Position numbers and translations under genes: made by a program. Of a DNA stretch of 64,000 nucleotides, positions 7,434 to 16,588 are shown in pieces (position 1 is the first letter of the stretch; every line of letters begins with the position of its first letter). The notes below the pieces were generated by a model. The model was not told the origin of the DNA. It searched no databases and saw only the letters and a list, made by a program, of their open reading frames with translations. Origin of the DNA: Firm-04 sp045596625 (GTDB lineage: Bacteria; Bacillota; Clostridia; Oscillospirales; Ruminococcaceae); assembly GCA_045596625.1 (NCBI GenBank), contig JAZOCU010000039.1, forward strand, positions 1-64,000, read 5' to 3'.

Positions 7434-8918
7434 ATGACTACAACAGAACATCTCGCTTATTTGTCGGAAGATCCGATCCGCCCTGATCTGAAAGACAATC
7501 TGGCACATATCCGCGCGTTGGAAGCGGGCTCCTCTGATCTGATGGTCAATCCCATCACAGTCGGCGGCATTTCCTGTGTACTGCTCAACTGTGAAGGTAT
7601 GATTGCTACCAGCATCATCACCAATCTGATTTTCTGGCCTCTTGCTGCGATCAAAGAACAATTTTCGGATGGCCCTGCTCTGCTGACCTATCTGCAGGAA
7701 TTCTATCTGCTTTCCACTGATCGGATCCGCATTGAGAATTATGCGGATCTGTTCCGCACACTCAATTCGGGCTTTGCCGTACTGATCGTGCAGGGCGCAT
7801 CCTTTGCCTATGCATTCGGCGTACAGGGCTATGATCGTCGCAGTGTCAGCGAACCTTCCGACGCAGTCAATCTCTATGGCGCCAAAGATTCTTTTACCGA
7901 AACCATTCGTTCCAATATGTCACTGCTTCGACGGCGGATGAAATCGCCGCTGTATACACAAAAGCTGATCGTTTGCGGATCGGTTTCCCGCACAGACCTT
8001 TGTCTGTGCTATATGCGGGATCGTGTGCCGCAGGAATTGGTTGGCCGTATTCAAAGCACATTGGAAAACACTCCCATTGAAACCGTTATGGCAAGCGGTT
8101 ATCTGCGGCCATATCTGGAACAGAAACGCAGCTGTCTCTTCCACGGTACAGGCATATCCGAACGTCCCGATGTCGTCTGCGCCAAAATGCTGGAGGGACG
8201 CATCGCGGTTCTGATCGACAACACGCCCTTTGCACTGATCGTCCCACAGCTGTTCTGCGAACCGTTTCAGACGATTGACGATTATAACTGCAAGCCGGCA
8301 TATGCCACATTGATCCGCTTGCTGAAATACGCCGCCTTTCTGTTGTCAATTCTGCTGCCCGCATTCTATCTTGCCATTGCCGTATGGCATCCTTATCTGT
8401 TAAATCAGACACTGCTTTCTCTGCTTGCGGAATCCGAACAAAGCGCACCCTTTTCTTTGCTGTCTGAAACTTTAGGGGTGCTGCTGATGTACGAGATCAT
8501 CCGGGAGGCAGGATTACGGCTGCCCAAAGCGGTCGGCGGCGCAGTCAGCATTGTCGGTGGTCTGATCATCGGAGATGCTGCGGTCAGTTCCGGCCTGATC
8601 AGCACACCGCTGCTGACTGTTGCCGCACTGGCCGTTACTGCCGGTTTTGTCGTTCCGGAGCTTCATCAGCAGATCACCTTACTGCGATTTGCTTTTGTAA
8701 TTATGGGAGCTATCTTAGGTCTCGGCGGAATCGGTTTGCTGGGAACGGTGGTGCTGTATAATGTCTGTGCGACCGAAGTATTCGGTTTTCCCATCACAGC
8801 GCCGGCCGTTCCGTTTTCGCTGCGCGCTATGCGGGATGTGATCACCCGGATCGGATTCCGACGGCTTTCTCAAGGAAACTTCACAGTAGAGGAGGTGCGG
8901 CAGCATGACAAGTCATAG
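7434..8918 (+). CDS. Spore germination receptor subunit A (GerA family)
   Basis: 494 residues from the ATG at 7434, 11 nt after AGGAGG (7417-7422). This matches the usual 480-500 of GerAA/GerBA/GerKA proteins. A soluble N-terminal half (about 1-300, including LMVNPITVGGISCVLLNCEG and GYDRRSV) is followed by the membrane half, with helices in about 300-470. The second half has the family block LLMYEIIREAGLRLPKAVGG followed by SIVGGLIIGDAAVSSGLIS. In spores the A subunit sits with B and C in the inner membrane and senses germinants. It is the first gene of a three-gene operon, overlapping the next by 14 nt, and lies behind a sigma-G-like promoter. Confidence 0.9.
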   Translation: MTTTEHLAYLSEDPIRPDLKDNLAHIRALEAGSSDLMVNPITVGGISCVLLNCEGMIATSIITNLIFWPLAAIKEQFSDGPALLTYLQEFYLLSTDRIRIENYADLFRTLNSGFAVLIVQGASFAYAFGVQGYDRRSVSEPSDAVNLYGAKDSFTETIRSNMSLLRRRMKSPLYTQKLIVCGSVSRTDLCLCYMRDRVPQELVGRIQSTLENTPIETVMASGYLRPYLEQKRSCLFHGTGISERPDVVCAKMLEGRIAVLIDNTPFALIVPQLFCEPFQTIDDYNCKPAYATLIRLLKYAAFLLSILLPAFYLAIAVWHPYLLNQTLLSLLAESEQSAPFSLLSETLGVLLMYEIIREAGLRLPKAVGGAVSIVGGLIIGDAAVSSGLISTPLLTVAALAVTAGFVVPELHQQITLLRFAFVIMGAILGLGGIGLLGTVVLYNVCATEVFGFPITAPAVPFSLRAMRDVITRIGFRRLSQGNFTVEEVRQHDKS

Positions 8919-9912
8919 CACATCATCTTCAAACAAACAGATGACAGAAACAATAGCCGTTTTGCTGCTTTGCCGTTTCCTGCGATTGCTTTGCAGTACC
9001 ATGCCGTTCAGCACCAATTATCTTTTGGGCACACTGGCCGCAGTAGCATTTCAGACTTTGCTGCTTCTTCCGCTGATGCTGAAGCCTGTATTTCAACTGC
9101 ATTTTTCTGCCTTGCGATGGGGATATGCACTGTTTGCCCTTTGTGCGGCATCTCAGCTGCTTTCGCAGATCTATGCGCTGCTGCATGATTTGCAGGCTGC
9201 ATATCCCATGGCATCGGTTCTGCTCTGCATTGCAGCAGCCACCTATGGACTGACACTGCCTAGGCGCACTACCGGTCGGGCAGCGATCCTGCTGCTGAGC
9301 ATATTGGCTGTCGGATTGCTCATACAGATCCTTTCCGCAATTCCCAACGCAAACCCTCTGCTGCTGTACACGCCCAACACGGTTTATCAAGATAGCAATG
9401 CCTTTGCGGAAGGCTTCCTGCAAGGCGCAGAGCTTGGTCTTTTGCCGCTTTGCTGTCTGCCCTGTTCCGATGGGGTGCAAAAACGCCGCACTTTCATCGG
9501 TAAATGGCTTGGAGGGCAGCTTGCACTGACATTGCCTGTCATTCTGATGGGCATCCTGCATAACGGCAGACTGCTTCAATGGAAAGGAAATCCGTTTTTT
9601 CTTCTGCTCACCCGAACCCGCATATTTAAGGCAGTGCATACCGACGGATTCTGGCAGCTGCTGCTTATGGCTTGCAGCGTATTATGTGTGACCTTTTTTC
9701 TGCAGGTCATATGGTCACCGCTTCCGAAAAGTCACCCCACACCGATTCTTTCTCTGCTGACCGGCACACTGCTTTTCGGAGTTACTATACTATTTATAAT
9801 GGGGAATCCTCCGATTTTATATCAGATCCTTGCTGTCTTATTGTTTGGATTTGTCATCCCACTGATCGTCTCCCGCTCCGGCAAGCAATCTTCAGAAAGG
9901 AAAGCAACATGA
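8905..9912 (+). CDS. Spore germination receptor subunit B (GerB-like permease)
   Basis: 335 residues, about ten predicted hydrophobic helices, no signal peptide. The position between A and C subunits and the topology identify it as the GerAB/GerBB-type APC-family permease subunit, which forms the germinant-binding and transport part of the receptor. Sequence similarity to the family is weak by eye: the N-terminus (MTSHSTSSSNKQMTETIAVL) and loop YTPNTVYQDSNAFAEGFLQG carry few clear signatures, and it is some 30 residues shorter than typical. Overlaps the A gene by 14 nt and the C gene by 4 nt (ATGA). Confidence 0.75.
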   Translation: MTSHSTSSSNKQMTETIAVLLLCRFLRLLCSTMPFSTNYLLGTLAAVAFQTLLLLPLMLKPVFQLHFSALRWGYALFALCAASQLLSQIYALLHDLQAAYPMASVLLCIAAATYGLTLPRRTTGRAAILLLSILAVGLLIQILSAIPNANPLLLYTPNTVYQDSNAFAEGFLQGAELGLLPLCCLPCSDGVQKRRTFIGKWLGGQLALTLPVILMGILHNGRLLQWKGNPFFLLLTRTRIFKAVHTDGFWQLLLMACSVLCVTFFLQVIWSPLPKSHPTPILSLLTGTLLFGVTILFIMGNPPILYQILAVLLFGFVIPLIVSRSGKQSSERKAT

Positions 9913-10871
9913 AAATTCACCGCATCTTTGCTCTGTTATGGATTCTGATTTGCACAGCATTCCTATGTGGTTGCACCGAGGTGCGTGATCGCGCTTATAT
10001 CTCTTCACTGGCGGTTCACACCGAGGAGAGCTGTCTCGGTACACTTCGTGACAGCAGCGGTGAAACTGCCTTTTCCGCTGCGGCGGATACACCCGTGCTT
10101 TTATTGGATGCACTGCAGGTCGAAACACAGAAAACGCTCTATACGGGGCATCTTTCTCTTATCATGCTCAGTGGGAATATGATCACCGCACTGCAGGATT
10201 TCCTGTCGGGACAATGGCTGACCCCTTCTTGCGAGGTGCTGTACACCACAGAGAATGCCGCTCTGCTGCTTGCGCAGAACGATACCGATTATGCATTACA
10301 GCTGCAAGCCGCAGTGCAAACCGGCATATTGCCTCTGCGCAATGCCGCTGTTATTGCAGGTGATCTGAAATGCGGCACGGGGATCACGGCTATACCCTGT
10401 CTGCAAAACGATACTTTGTGTCTTTCTCTCTGGAATGCACAGCAGCAGTCGGCGATCCTTTCCGAGGATGCCTGCCGTGGTCTAGCATTGATCGGCAACG
10501 ATTGGAAAACCTTTCGATTTGCAGTCAAAGGAAACGACGCAAAGCAATATGCGGTTTCCGTTCTGCACAGCAGTACAGAATTCTCCTTTGCGAAAGGAGA
10601 AGCTGCACTGCAAGTACAACTGATGCTCAAGGCAAAATGTAAGCCGGAATCCTATGGGCAAACTGCTTGGCAAAACGCCGCCAAGCAAACACTGGAAACG
10701 TTTCTGACTGCCGCCATGCAGGAAACAGCTGTACAGGGAGCCGATCTCTGTTATCTGATCGAAGGGATCCTACGGGATGGCTGTGCCCTGTTTTCAGCAC
10801 CCACACAAGAACAGTGGCAAGAGCTGCTCCGAACAGCAGAATATCATATCTCCGTTTCCATCGAAGAATAG
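9909..10871 (+). CDS. Spore germination receptor subunit C (GerC lipoprotein)
   Basis: 320 residues from the ATG at 9909, which overlaps the stop of the B gene. Signal peptide with lipobox AFLCGCTEVRDRAYISSLAV: the Cys followed by the E-x-R-D-x-A-x-x-x-x-x-A/V pattern is the hallmark of Ger(x)C proteins. The protein is shorter than the usual 370-400 residues, so one of the three C-subunit domains may be reduced. Role: outer-face lipoprotein of the germinant receptor. Confidence 0.82.
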   Translation: MKIHRIFALLWILICTAFLCGCTEVRDRAYISSLAVHTEESCLGTLRDSSGETAFSAAADTPVLLLDALQVETQKTLYTGHLSLIMLSGNMITALQDFLSGQWLTPSCEVLYTTENAALLLAQNDTDYALQLQAAVQTGILPLRNAAVIAGDLKCGTGITAIPCLQNDTLCLSLWNAQQQSAILSEDACRGLALIGNDWKTFRFAVKGNDAKQYAVSVLHSSTEFSFAKGEAALQVQLMLKAKCKPESYGQTAWQNAAKQTLETFLTAAMQETAVQGADLCYLIEGILRDGCALFSAPTQEQWQELLRTAEYHISVSIEE

Positions 10872-10886
10872 AAACAACACTGCTTC

Positions 10887-10915
10887 TTGCTTTTTCACAA
10901 GCTTCATGCTATAAT
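10887..10915 (+). promoter_or_regulatory. Sigma-A promoter of the GH2 gene
   Basis: TTGCTT (10887-10892), 17 nt, TATAAT (10910-10915), about 50 nt before the GTG start. Confidence 0.65.
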
Positions 10916-10966
10916 GAATCCATATATTGATTTCACGCATCCTGTCTTGTGAAAGGAGCTTATATT

Positions 10967-13786
10967 GTGTATCTGAAGCAAGAATTCCATGGCGAATGGG
11001 ATCTGATGATGGATCCTGCCCCTTGTCACTATTGCTCTCCTCCGGCCGAATATCCGCTGACAATGAAGCTGCCGGGCACGACCGCACAGCAAAAGCTTGG
11101 CGTGCCGAACAGCAGCCGTGAGATCGGTTATCTGACCGAGCGATATCCCTTTGAAGGGCAGATCTGGCTGCGCAGGATCGTAACTCTCCGCAGTGATCTG
11201 TCCGAATCGGATTTGGCAGATATGCATTTTATACTGGAACTGGGACGCACCCGCATGAGCACCCTGTGGGTCAACGGTATCCGCATCGGCAGCTGTGACA
11301 GCCTTTGTACGCCGCATCGCTACGATCTGACAGGCTTTGCAGAAGCCACTATGGAGCTTGTGCTCTGCATCAAGAATGTTCAGTATCCCACCAAAGGCGG
11401 TCATATGACTTCGCCCGATACCCAAACCAACTGGATCGGCATACCGGATTCCGTTACATTGACCGCATCGCCTTTGCTGCATCTGGAAGCGCTGCGCACC
11501 TTCCCGGATGCAGCAAACAAAACCGTAACCGTCAAGGGAACCCTGTGTGGCGCGTTGGAAACACCCTGTCAGATCCGATGGGTCGCTTTTTCATCAGAGC
11601 ATCCAAACAGCATTCCCGATGCAGCGCCCTGCACTTTCAATATCCGTGCCGATGGCAGCGGACATTTTTCTCTGACCATTCCTCTGCCCGAAGCGCCCTT
11701 GTGGAGCGAATATACGCCCATTTGTATTCGTATGCAATTGACACTGCCTGAATCCGGTGATACGGAAACAGTCTGCTTTGGTCTGCGCGATTTCACCGCC
11801 AACGGCGACCATTTTGAAGTCAACGGAACCCCCATTATGCTGCGGGGCAAGCATGATGGTCTTGTATTCCCTCTGGAAGGTGCCGCACCCTGCGATATCG
11901 AGGAATGGATCCGGATCTTTGCAATCGCAAAGGCATGGGGGATCAACCATTATCGGTTTCATACCTGCTGCCCGCCCGAAGCCTGTTTTGCGGCAGCCGA
12001 TGTTATGGGAATCTATCTGGAGCCTGAGCTGCCCTTCTGGGGCACTGTTCATGGGCTCGACCAGAAAGAATGCAACGCTGAGGAACAAGCGTATCTGATC
12101 CGGGAAGGATTGCGCATTGCTGCGGCATATGGCAACCATCCCTCCTTTTGCATGCTTTCTCTGGGCAATGAGCTTTGGGGAAGCCCCGAACGCTTGCGTG
12201 AGATTCTGGATATTCTGCGAAAAGCCGACCCCAGACCGCTTTATACACAGGGCAGCAATAATTTTCAGCACATGCCGCTGTCCTTGCCCAACGAGGATTT
12301 CTGGACAGGTGTGCGTCTTGGAAAAGGCAAGCTGATCCGTGGTTCTTATGCCACCTGCGATGCACCGATCGGTAAGATCCAGACTGCTGCGCCATCAACA
12401 GACTGGGACTATGAGGAATGGCTTTCCCCCAATAATATCCGTTATACATCCCATGAAAAAAACGCCAAACAAACGGAGATCAAAATCCAATACGGCACAG
12501 GCATCAAAAAAGTACAGGCATCCGAGTCCCAAGGCTTTTTGCCTGCGATCCCCGTAGTCACGCACGAGATCGGACAGTATGCCGTTTATCCTGATTTCTC
12601 TGAGATCGAACACTATACCGGCGTCTTGCAAGCACGTAACTTCGAGATTTTTCGGGAACGTCTTACTGCTGCCGGCATGGCAGAGCAGGCAGAAGAATTC
12701 TTCCGCTGCTCCGGCGCGCTTTCCCGCGAGTGCTATAAAATGGAGATTGAAGCTGCCATGCGTTCCCCGCATATTGCAGGCTTCCAGCTGCTGGATCTGC
12801 AGGATTTCCCCGGGCAGGGCACTGCACTTGTGGGAATGCTTAATGCGTTTATGGAAAGTAAAGGGTTGATCGAACCGAAAGAATGGCGCAGCTTCTGCGG
12901 CGATTGCGTTCCGTTGGCACGGTTTGCAAGCTATGTCTGGACTGCCGGTGAAGAACAGCGGATCCATCTTGCACTGCGCACCGCCAGACCCTATCTGAAA
13001 GCACAGACCATGTATTGTACCGTGCGGTGTGACGGCAAAGCCATCGCAGAAGCCACTACACTCATTCCTGCCTCTGCACCCGACTATCATGAGCTGGGCG
13101 GAATCGGATTCGGTCTGCGCAGCGATATCGTAGGCAAAGCAGAGCTGATCCTTTCTCTGCCGGAGGAAGATATCACCAATCGCTATGCCATCACGATCCT
13201 GCCTCCTGTGACAGCAGCTCCCCCCATGGCATCTGCCGCCGTTGCCGTAGTGCATACCATGGCAGAAGCAATGCCCTATCTGCAGCAGGGGAGCCGTGTT
13301 CTGCTGCTGCCTCAAGCCGTAAAAAAGCATATCAAAGGCTTTTACTGCACCGATTTCTGGTGCTTCCCCATGTTCCGCAGCATCTCCGAATCCATGGGGA
13401 AAGAAGTGCCGGTCGGCACAATGGGACTTTGTATTCGATCCGAACACCCCATTGCCCGTGCCATGTTCAGCGAAGCCTATGCCACACCACAGTGGTATGT
13501 TCCTGTTTCTCATGCCGATTGTGCCATATTGGATGATGCGCCTGCCGGCTATCGTCCGATCGTGCAGATGATCGATAATTTTGAGCGCAATCATCGGCTG
13601 GGATTGATCTTCGAGGCAAAAGTAACGCAAGGATCGCTGTTGGTGTGCACCATCCGTACCGAGGAATGTCCCGACGATCCCGCTATGCGTCTGCTGAAGA
13701 AAGCACTGCTGGATTATGCAGGCTCTTCCGCATTTGATCCGCAAACAGAGCTTTGCGCCACCATGCTTGCCGAAACGCTCTGCTGA
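10967..13786 (+). CDS. Glycoside hydrolase family 2-like enzyme, cytoplasmic
   Basis: 939 residues if translation starts at GTG 10967, 8 nt after AAGGAG. An in-frame GTG at 10949 lies upstream of that RBS, so it is not chosen. An N-terminal jelly-roll sugar-binding domain (about 20-180, FEGQIWLRRIV and TLWVNG) is followed by a beta-sandwich (190-290) and a TIM barrel (about 295-640). The likely acid/base is Glu402 (SLGNELWG) and the likely nucleophile Glu534 (VTHEIGQY). The C-terminal part (650-939) is not recognised. There is no signal peptide, so it acts on imported oligosaccharides or glycosides. Substrate (galactoside, mannoside or glucuronide) cannot be told from sequence alone. Confidence 0.8.
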   Translation: MYLKQEFHGEWDLMMDPAPCHYCSPPAEYPLTMKLPGTTAQQKLGVPNSSREIGYLTERYPFEGQIWLRRIVTLRSDLSESDLADMHFILELGRTRMSTLWVNGIRIGSCDSLCTPHRYDLTGFAEATMELVLCIKNVQYPTKGGHMTSPDTQTNWIGIPDSVTLTASPLLHLEALRTFPDAANKTVTVKGTLCGALETPCQIRWVAFSSEHPNSIPDAAPCTFNIRADGSGHFSLTIPLPEAPLWSEYTPICIRMQLTLPESGDTETVCFGLRDFTANGDHFEVNGTPIMLRGKHDGLVFPLEGAAPCDIEEWIRIFAIAKAWGINHYRFHTCCPPEACFAAADVMGIYLEPELPFWGTVHGLDQKECNAEEQAYLIREGLRIAAAYGNHPSFCMLSLGNELWGSPERLREILDILRKADPRPLYTQGSNNFQHMPLSLPNEDFWTGVRLGKGKLIRGSYATCDAPIGKIQTAAPSTDWDYEEWLSPNNIRYTSHEKNAKQTEIKIQYGTGIKKVQASESQGFLPAIPVVTHEIGQYAVYPDFSEIEHYTGVLQARNFEIFRERLTAAGMAEQAEEFFRCSGALSRECYKMEIEAAMRSPHIAGFQLLDLQDFPGQGTALVGMLNAFMESKGLIEPKEWRSFCGDCVPLARFASYVWTAGEEQRIHLALRTARPYLKAQTMYCTVRCDGKAIAEATTLIPASAPDYHELGGIGFGLRSDIVGKAELILSLPEEDITNRYAITILPPVTAAPPMASAAVAVVHTMAEAMPYLQQGSRVLLLPQAVKKHIKGFYCTDFWCFPMFRSISESMGKEVPVGTMGLCIRSEHPIARAMFSEAYATPQWYVPVSHADCAILDDAPAGYRPIVQMIDNFERNHRLGLIFEAKVTQGSLLVCTIRTEECPDDPAMRLLKKALLDYAGSSAFDPQTELCATMLAETLC

Positions 13787-13831
13787 ATCGGGAAACTCCT
13801 CGTAAAAATTCCACAAATTCGAGAATAGCTC

Positions 13832-13860
13832 TTGCTTTTTTGAGCGCCTTGTGGTATCAT
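13832..13860 (+). promoter_or_regulatory. Sigma-A promoter of the GT2 / queT transcript
   Basis: TTGCTT (13832-13837), 17 nt, TATCAT (13855-13860), about 65 nt before the TTG start at 13925. Confidence 0.55.
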
Positions 13861-13924
13861 ATATTGTGTATGTTTATGCGATATTGCAGGCCTTTCGGCG
13901 CTGCGAAAGAACGGAGGATCCGAT

Positions 13925-14926
13925 TTGGAAAAAACCAGTCTGATCTCGGTCATTGTACCGTGTTATAATGAAGAAGAGGTGCTGCCCCTTTTCTATGCAG
14001 AAATCACGAAAATTTCTGCACAGATGACGGACAAGCATCCTGAGCTGCGTTTTGAATATTTGTTTATTGATGACGGTTCTAAGGATCATACTTTGCGTGA
14101 TCTTCGTGCTCTTGCCGTAAAGGATGAACGGATGCGCTTTATTTCCTTCTCCCGCAATTTCGGAAAAGAAGCGGGTATTTATGCCGGCTTGCAGAATGCA
14201 AAGGGGGATTACTGTGTCGTAATGGATGCTGATCTGCAGCATCCGCCGTCTTTTTTGCCTGTGATGTATGAAGCCGTGCTCAGCGGCGAATATGACTGTG
14301 CTACCACTCGTCGAGTCAGCCGCAAAGGTGAATCCAAGGTGCGTTCATGGTTTGCGCGGCTGTTCTATCGGATCATGAACAAGATCTCTCAGACCGAAAT
14401 CGTGGACGGTGCTCAGGATTTCCGCTTTATGACCCGCCAGATGGTGGATGCTGTCCTCTCCATGAGCGAATACAACCGATTCTCCAAAGGCATTTTCTCT
14501 TGGGTCGGTTTTCGTGTCAAGTATCTGGAATATGAAAATGTGGAGCGTGCTGCAGGCACCACCGCATGGAGCTTCTGGGGCTTGTTCCGCTATTCCATCG
14601 AAGGCATCATCGGATTTTCCACAGCACCGCTTTCCATTGCGGTGGTGCTTGGTCTGATCAGCTGTCTGGTCGCCGTATTCATCGTCATTTTCACCATTGT
14701 CAAAACACTGGTGTTCGGTGAGAGCGTAGACGGATTCCCCACACTGATGTGTTCTATTTTCTTCCTAGGCGGTTTGCAGCTGTTCTGTACCGGTATTCTC
14801 GGTATTTACCTTTCCAAAACCTATCTGGAAGTGAAGCATCGTCCGATCTATCTCGTGCGCGAAACCGAGAAAAATATGCCTGCGCCAGCCGAAGCCGACG
14901 CTGAGCCTATCGCAGAGCAAGCATAA
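13925..14926 (+). CDS. Glycosyltransferase family 2, polyprenyl-phosphate type (GtrB/DPM1-like)
   Basis: 333 residues starting at TTG, 7 nt after GGAGG (13913-13917). GT-A catalytic domain at about 1-235: VIVPCYNEEEVLPLFY (nucleotide binding), DDGSKD, and MDADLQHPPSFL (DXD-like, metal). Two C-terminal membrane helices at about 235-260 and 272-297 (IAVVLGLISCLVAVFIVIF and CSIFFLGGLQLFCTGILGIY), then an acidic Pro/Ala-rich tail. The architecture matches enzymes that transfer a sugar to undecaprenyl phosphate for cell-surface glycosylation. The donor sugar is not known. Confidence 0.85.
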   Translation: MEKTSLISVIVPCYNEEEVLPLFYAEITKISAQMTDKHPELRFEYLFIDDGSKDHTLRDLRALAVKDERMRFISFSRNFGKEAGIYAGLQNAKGDYCVVMDADLQHPPSFLPVMYEAVLSGEYDCATTRRVSRKGESKVRSWFARLFYRIMNKISQTEIVDGAQDFRFMTRQMVDAVLSMSEYNRFSKGIFSWVGFRVKYLEYENVERAAGTTAWSFWGLFRYSIEGIIGFSTAPLSIAVVLGLISCLVAVFIVIFTIVKTLVFGESVDGFPTLMCSIFFLGGLQLFCTGILGIYLSKTYLEVKHRPIYLVRETEKNMPAPAEADAEPIAEQA

Positions 14927-14953
14927 GCTTTCTCTCATCCGACAACATCAAAA

Positions 14954-14994
14954 ACGCTGTTTTTCTTGATAACCAGCGTAAAAAAACAAGGAGG
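14954..14994 (+). promoter_or_regulatory. Probable preQ1-I riboswitch
   Basis: Stem ACGCTG/CAGCGT (14954-14959, 14974-14979), a loop containing CTTG (14965-14968) and ending GATAACC, then an A7 tail followed by CAAGG (14987-14991). The loop CTTG is complementary to tail CAAG, giving the H-type pseudoknot of the preQ1-I class; the tail closely resembles that of the Thermoanaerobacter tengcongensis preQ1 riboswitch. The tail overlaps the AAGGAGG ribosome binding site of queT, so ligand binding would block translation. The downstream gene is a queuosine-precursor transporter, as expected. Confidence 0.75.
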
Positions 14995-15004
14995 TCTTTT
15001 CCTT

Positions 15005-15496
15005 ATGTCCAAACATAACATTTCCCCATCCATGATCACACAGGTTGCCGTGATCGCCGCCATGTACACCGCACTCACAGTAGTGCTTTCGCCCCTTTCC
15101 TACGGTATGATACAAATCCGCTTTGCCGAAGCCTTGATGATGCTCTGCATCAGCCGCAAGCGATGGTGTGTAGCATTGTCCATAGGCTGTGTGGCGGCAA
15201 ATTTATTCAGCGGTATGCCGCTGGATGTGATATTTGGTTCATTGGCAACTGTGATCGCTGCTTTTCTGATGTATCGTATCAAAAAGCCGTTCCCGGCTTC
15301 ACTGATGCCTGCTCTCATCAACGGCTTAATCGTTGGTGCGGAACTGTATTTCTTTTTGGATGTACCCTTTGTGGCAGCCTTTATCGGTGTCACGATAGGC
15401 GAGCTGATCTCTGTTGTGTGTATCGGCCTCCCTCTGCTGACTGCTGCAGTGCGATCCGATAAACTGCGAAAGATCTTGTATCCATCTGCAACTTAA
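15005..15496 (+). CDS. queT: QueT family queuosine-precursor transporter
   Basis: 163 residues; the ATG lies 10 nt after AAGGAGG. Five or six hydrophobic helices. The family blocks are visible: QVAVIAAMYTALTVVLSPLS with YGMIQIRFAEALMML, the segment NLFSGMPLDVIFGSLATVIA, and FIGVTIGELISVVCIGLPLL. QueT (DUF988) proteins are S-components of ECF-type transporters that import preQ0/preQ1 or queuosine precursors. Translation is probably controlled by the preQ1 element overlapping its RBS. Lies 78 nt after the GT2 gene. Confidence 0.88.
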   Translation: MSKHNISPSMITQVAVIAAMYTALTVVLSPLSYGMIQIRFAEALMMLCISRKRWCVALSIGCVAANLFSGMPLDVIFGSLATVIAAFLMYRIKKPFPASLMPALINGLIVGAELYFFLDVPFVAAFIGVTIGELISVVCIGLPLLTAAVRSDKLRKILYPSAT

Positions 15497-15523
15497 CCAT
15501 AGAGGAAGGATGTGTCATAGCCT

Positions 15524-16555
15524 GTGAAGCGCCGCATAAAGCTGCTGATCCTTGTGCTGCTGGCCGCTATTCTCTGCCTGGCAGCCGCCATTGCTGCTAT
15601 GGCGCTGGAAGGAAATAAGATCGATTCTCCTGCCGAAGATTCTCCGACCACGGAGAATGCCATACAACTCTATATCGAAAACGGTCTTTGGGGAATCCGC
15701 ACACCCGGCGGCCGCGCGCTTACAGCACCAAATTGGTCCAGCCTGCAAATCATGAGCGATTCTGTTCTGATTGCAAAAGAAAGCACCGGCGGTAATCGTT
15801 TATATGGTATAATCAATCAGAAGGGCGAAACATTAGTGCCCTTTGTATACAGTGATATCACGCGGCAAGACCATGCCGATCTCTGGATCGCTTCTTTGCC
15901 GGATCCGGAAAAGAAGCAGTCCGTCTTTCATCTTTACCGCAGCGACGGCAGTCTCTGGTCGGAAGAGGCCTGGGAAGTATGTCACTACGAGAACGATCTG
16001 CTTTCGCTTCAGAAGGGAAAAAACTCCTACGAAGCAGCCCTGACAGCACATGGTCTTTCCTATCAATCATGGCATTCCGAGCATATCGTGGGCTTGCGCC
16101 GGCTGATCATGGAACCTCTCCTGCATGAAATACAGCAGGTTTCCTCTGCCAAAACTCTTCATGCACTGGGGGATGCGGCTGCCTATTTTCTCAGCTATCT
16201 GTTCGTTTCTCCGGAAACTCCTTTGGATCCCGCTTTGATCGGCAATGAGGATTCCGCCTCTCTGGCGTTATCAAGCGATTATCTGAACTGTCGTCTGGAA
16301 AGCGCCTATGTCAGTCGGATCCTTCCCAAAGAAACCACCGGATTCCCTTGCTATCTTTTGCAGATCCAAGTCCGGTATCAGCGTCTGGATGACCTGCATA
16401 ACCCTATTGAAACCGTGCAGACCGCTATGTTTTTGACAATGGCGCAGAATGCAAACGGCTCCTTTGTTTATACCGAATTTCAAGACCCTCAAGCCGCACT
16501 TTCAGCAGCTGCACGCTTTCATGCTGCACAAAATGCTGCCCCTGCGGTATCATAA
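15524..16555 (+). CDS. Membrane-anchored WG-repeat protein
   Basis: 343 residues starting at GTG; the RBS GAGGAAGGA is 13 nt away, a little far. One N-terminal helix (about 5-28) anchors the protein, with the rest outside. Residues 50-130 hold WG-repeat-like units (ENGLWGIRTPGGRALTAP, LYGIINQKGETLVPFVYSDI). The C-terminal half (about 180-343) is a separate domain I do not recognise. No enzyme motifs are seen. Function unknown; it follows queT by 27 nt and precedes purE, probably by chance of operon layout. Confidence 0.6.
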   Translation: MKRRIKLLILVLLAAILCLAAAIAAMALEGNKIDSPAEDSPTTENAIQLYIENGLWGIRTPGGRALTAPNWSSLQIMSDSVLIAKESTGGNRLYGIINQKGETLVPFVYSDITRQDHADLWIASLPDPEKKQSVFHLYRSDGSLWSEEAWEVCHYENDLLSLQKGKNSYEAALTAHGLSYQSWHSEHIVGLRRLIMEPLLHEIQQVSSAKTLHALGDAAAYFLSYLFVSPETPLDPALIGNEDSASLALSSDYLNCRLESAYVSRILPKETTGFPCYLLQIQVRYQRLDDLHNPIETVQTAMFLTMAQNANGSFVYTEFQDPQAALSAAARFHAAQNAAPAVS

Positions 16556-16588
16556 ATTTCAATTCCAGCAGAAAGGATGATTTATACC

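Noticed and set aside
12395..13816. 473-codon open frame on the minus strand
   Set aside because: Antisense to the GH2 gene, which has catalytic motifs, promoter and RBS; the shadow has none.
16556..16588. Purine or guanine riboswitch before purE
   Set aside because: The gap to the preceding gene is about 33 nt, too short, and no conserved core is seen.
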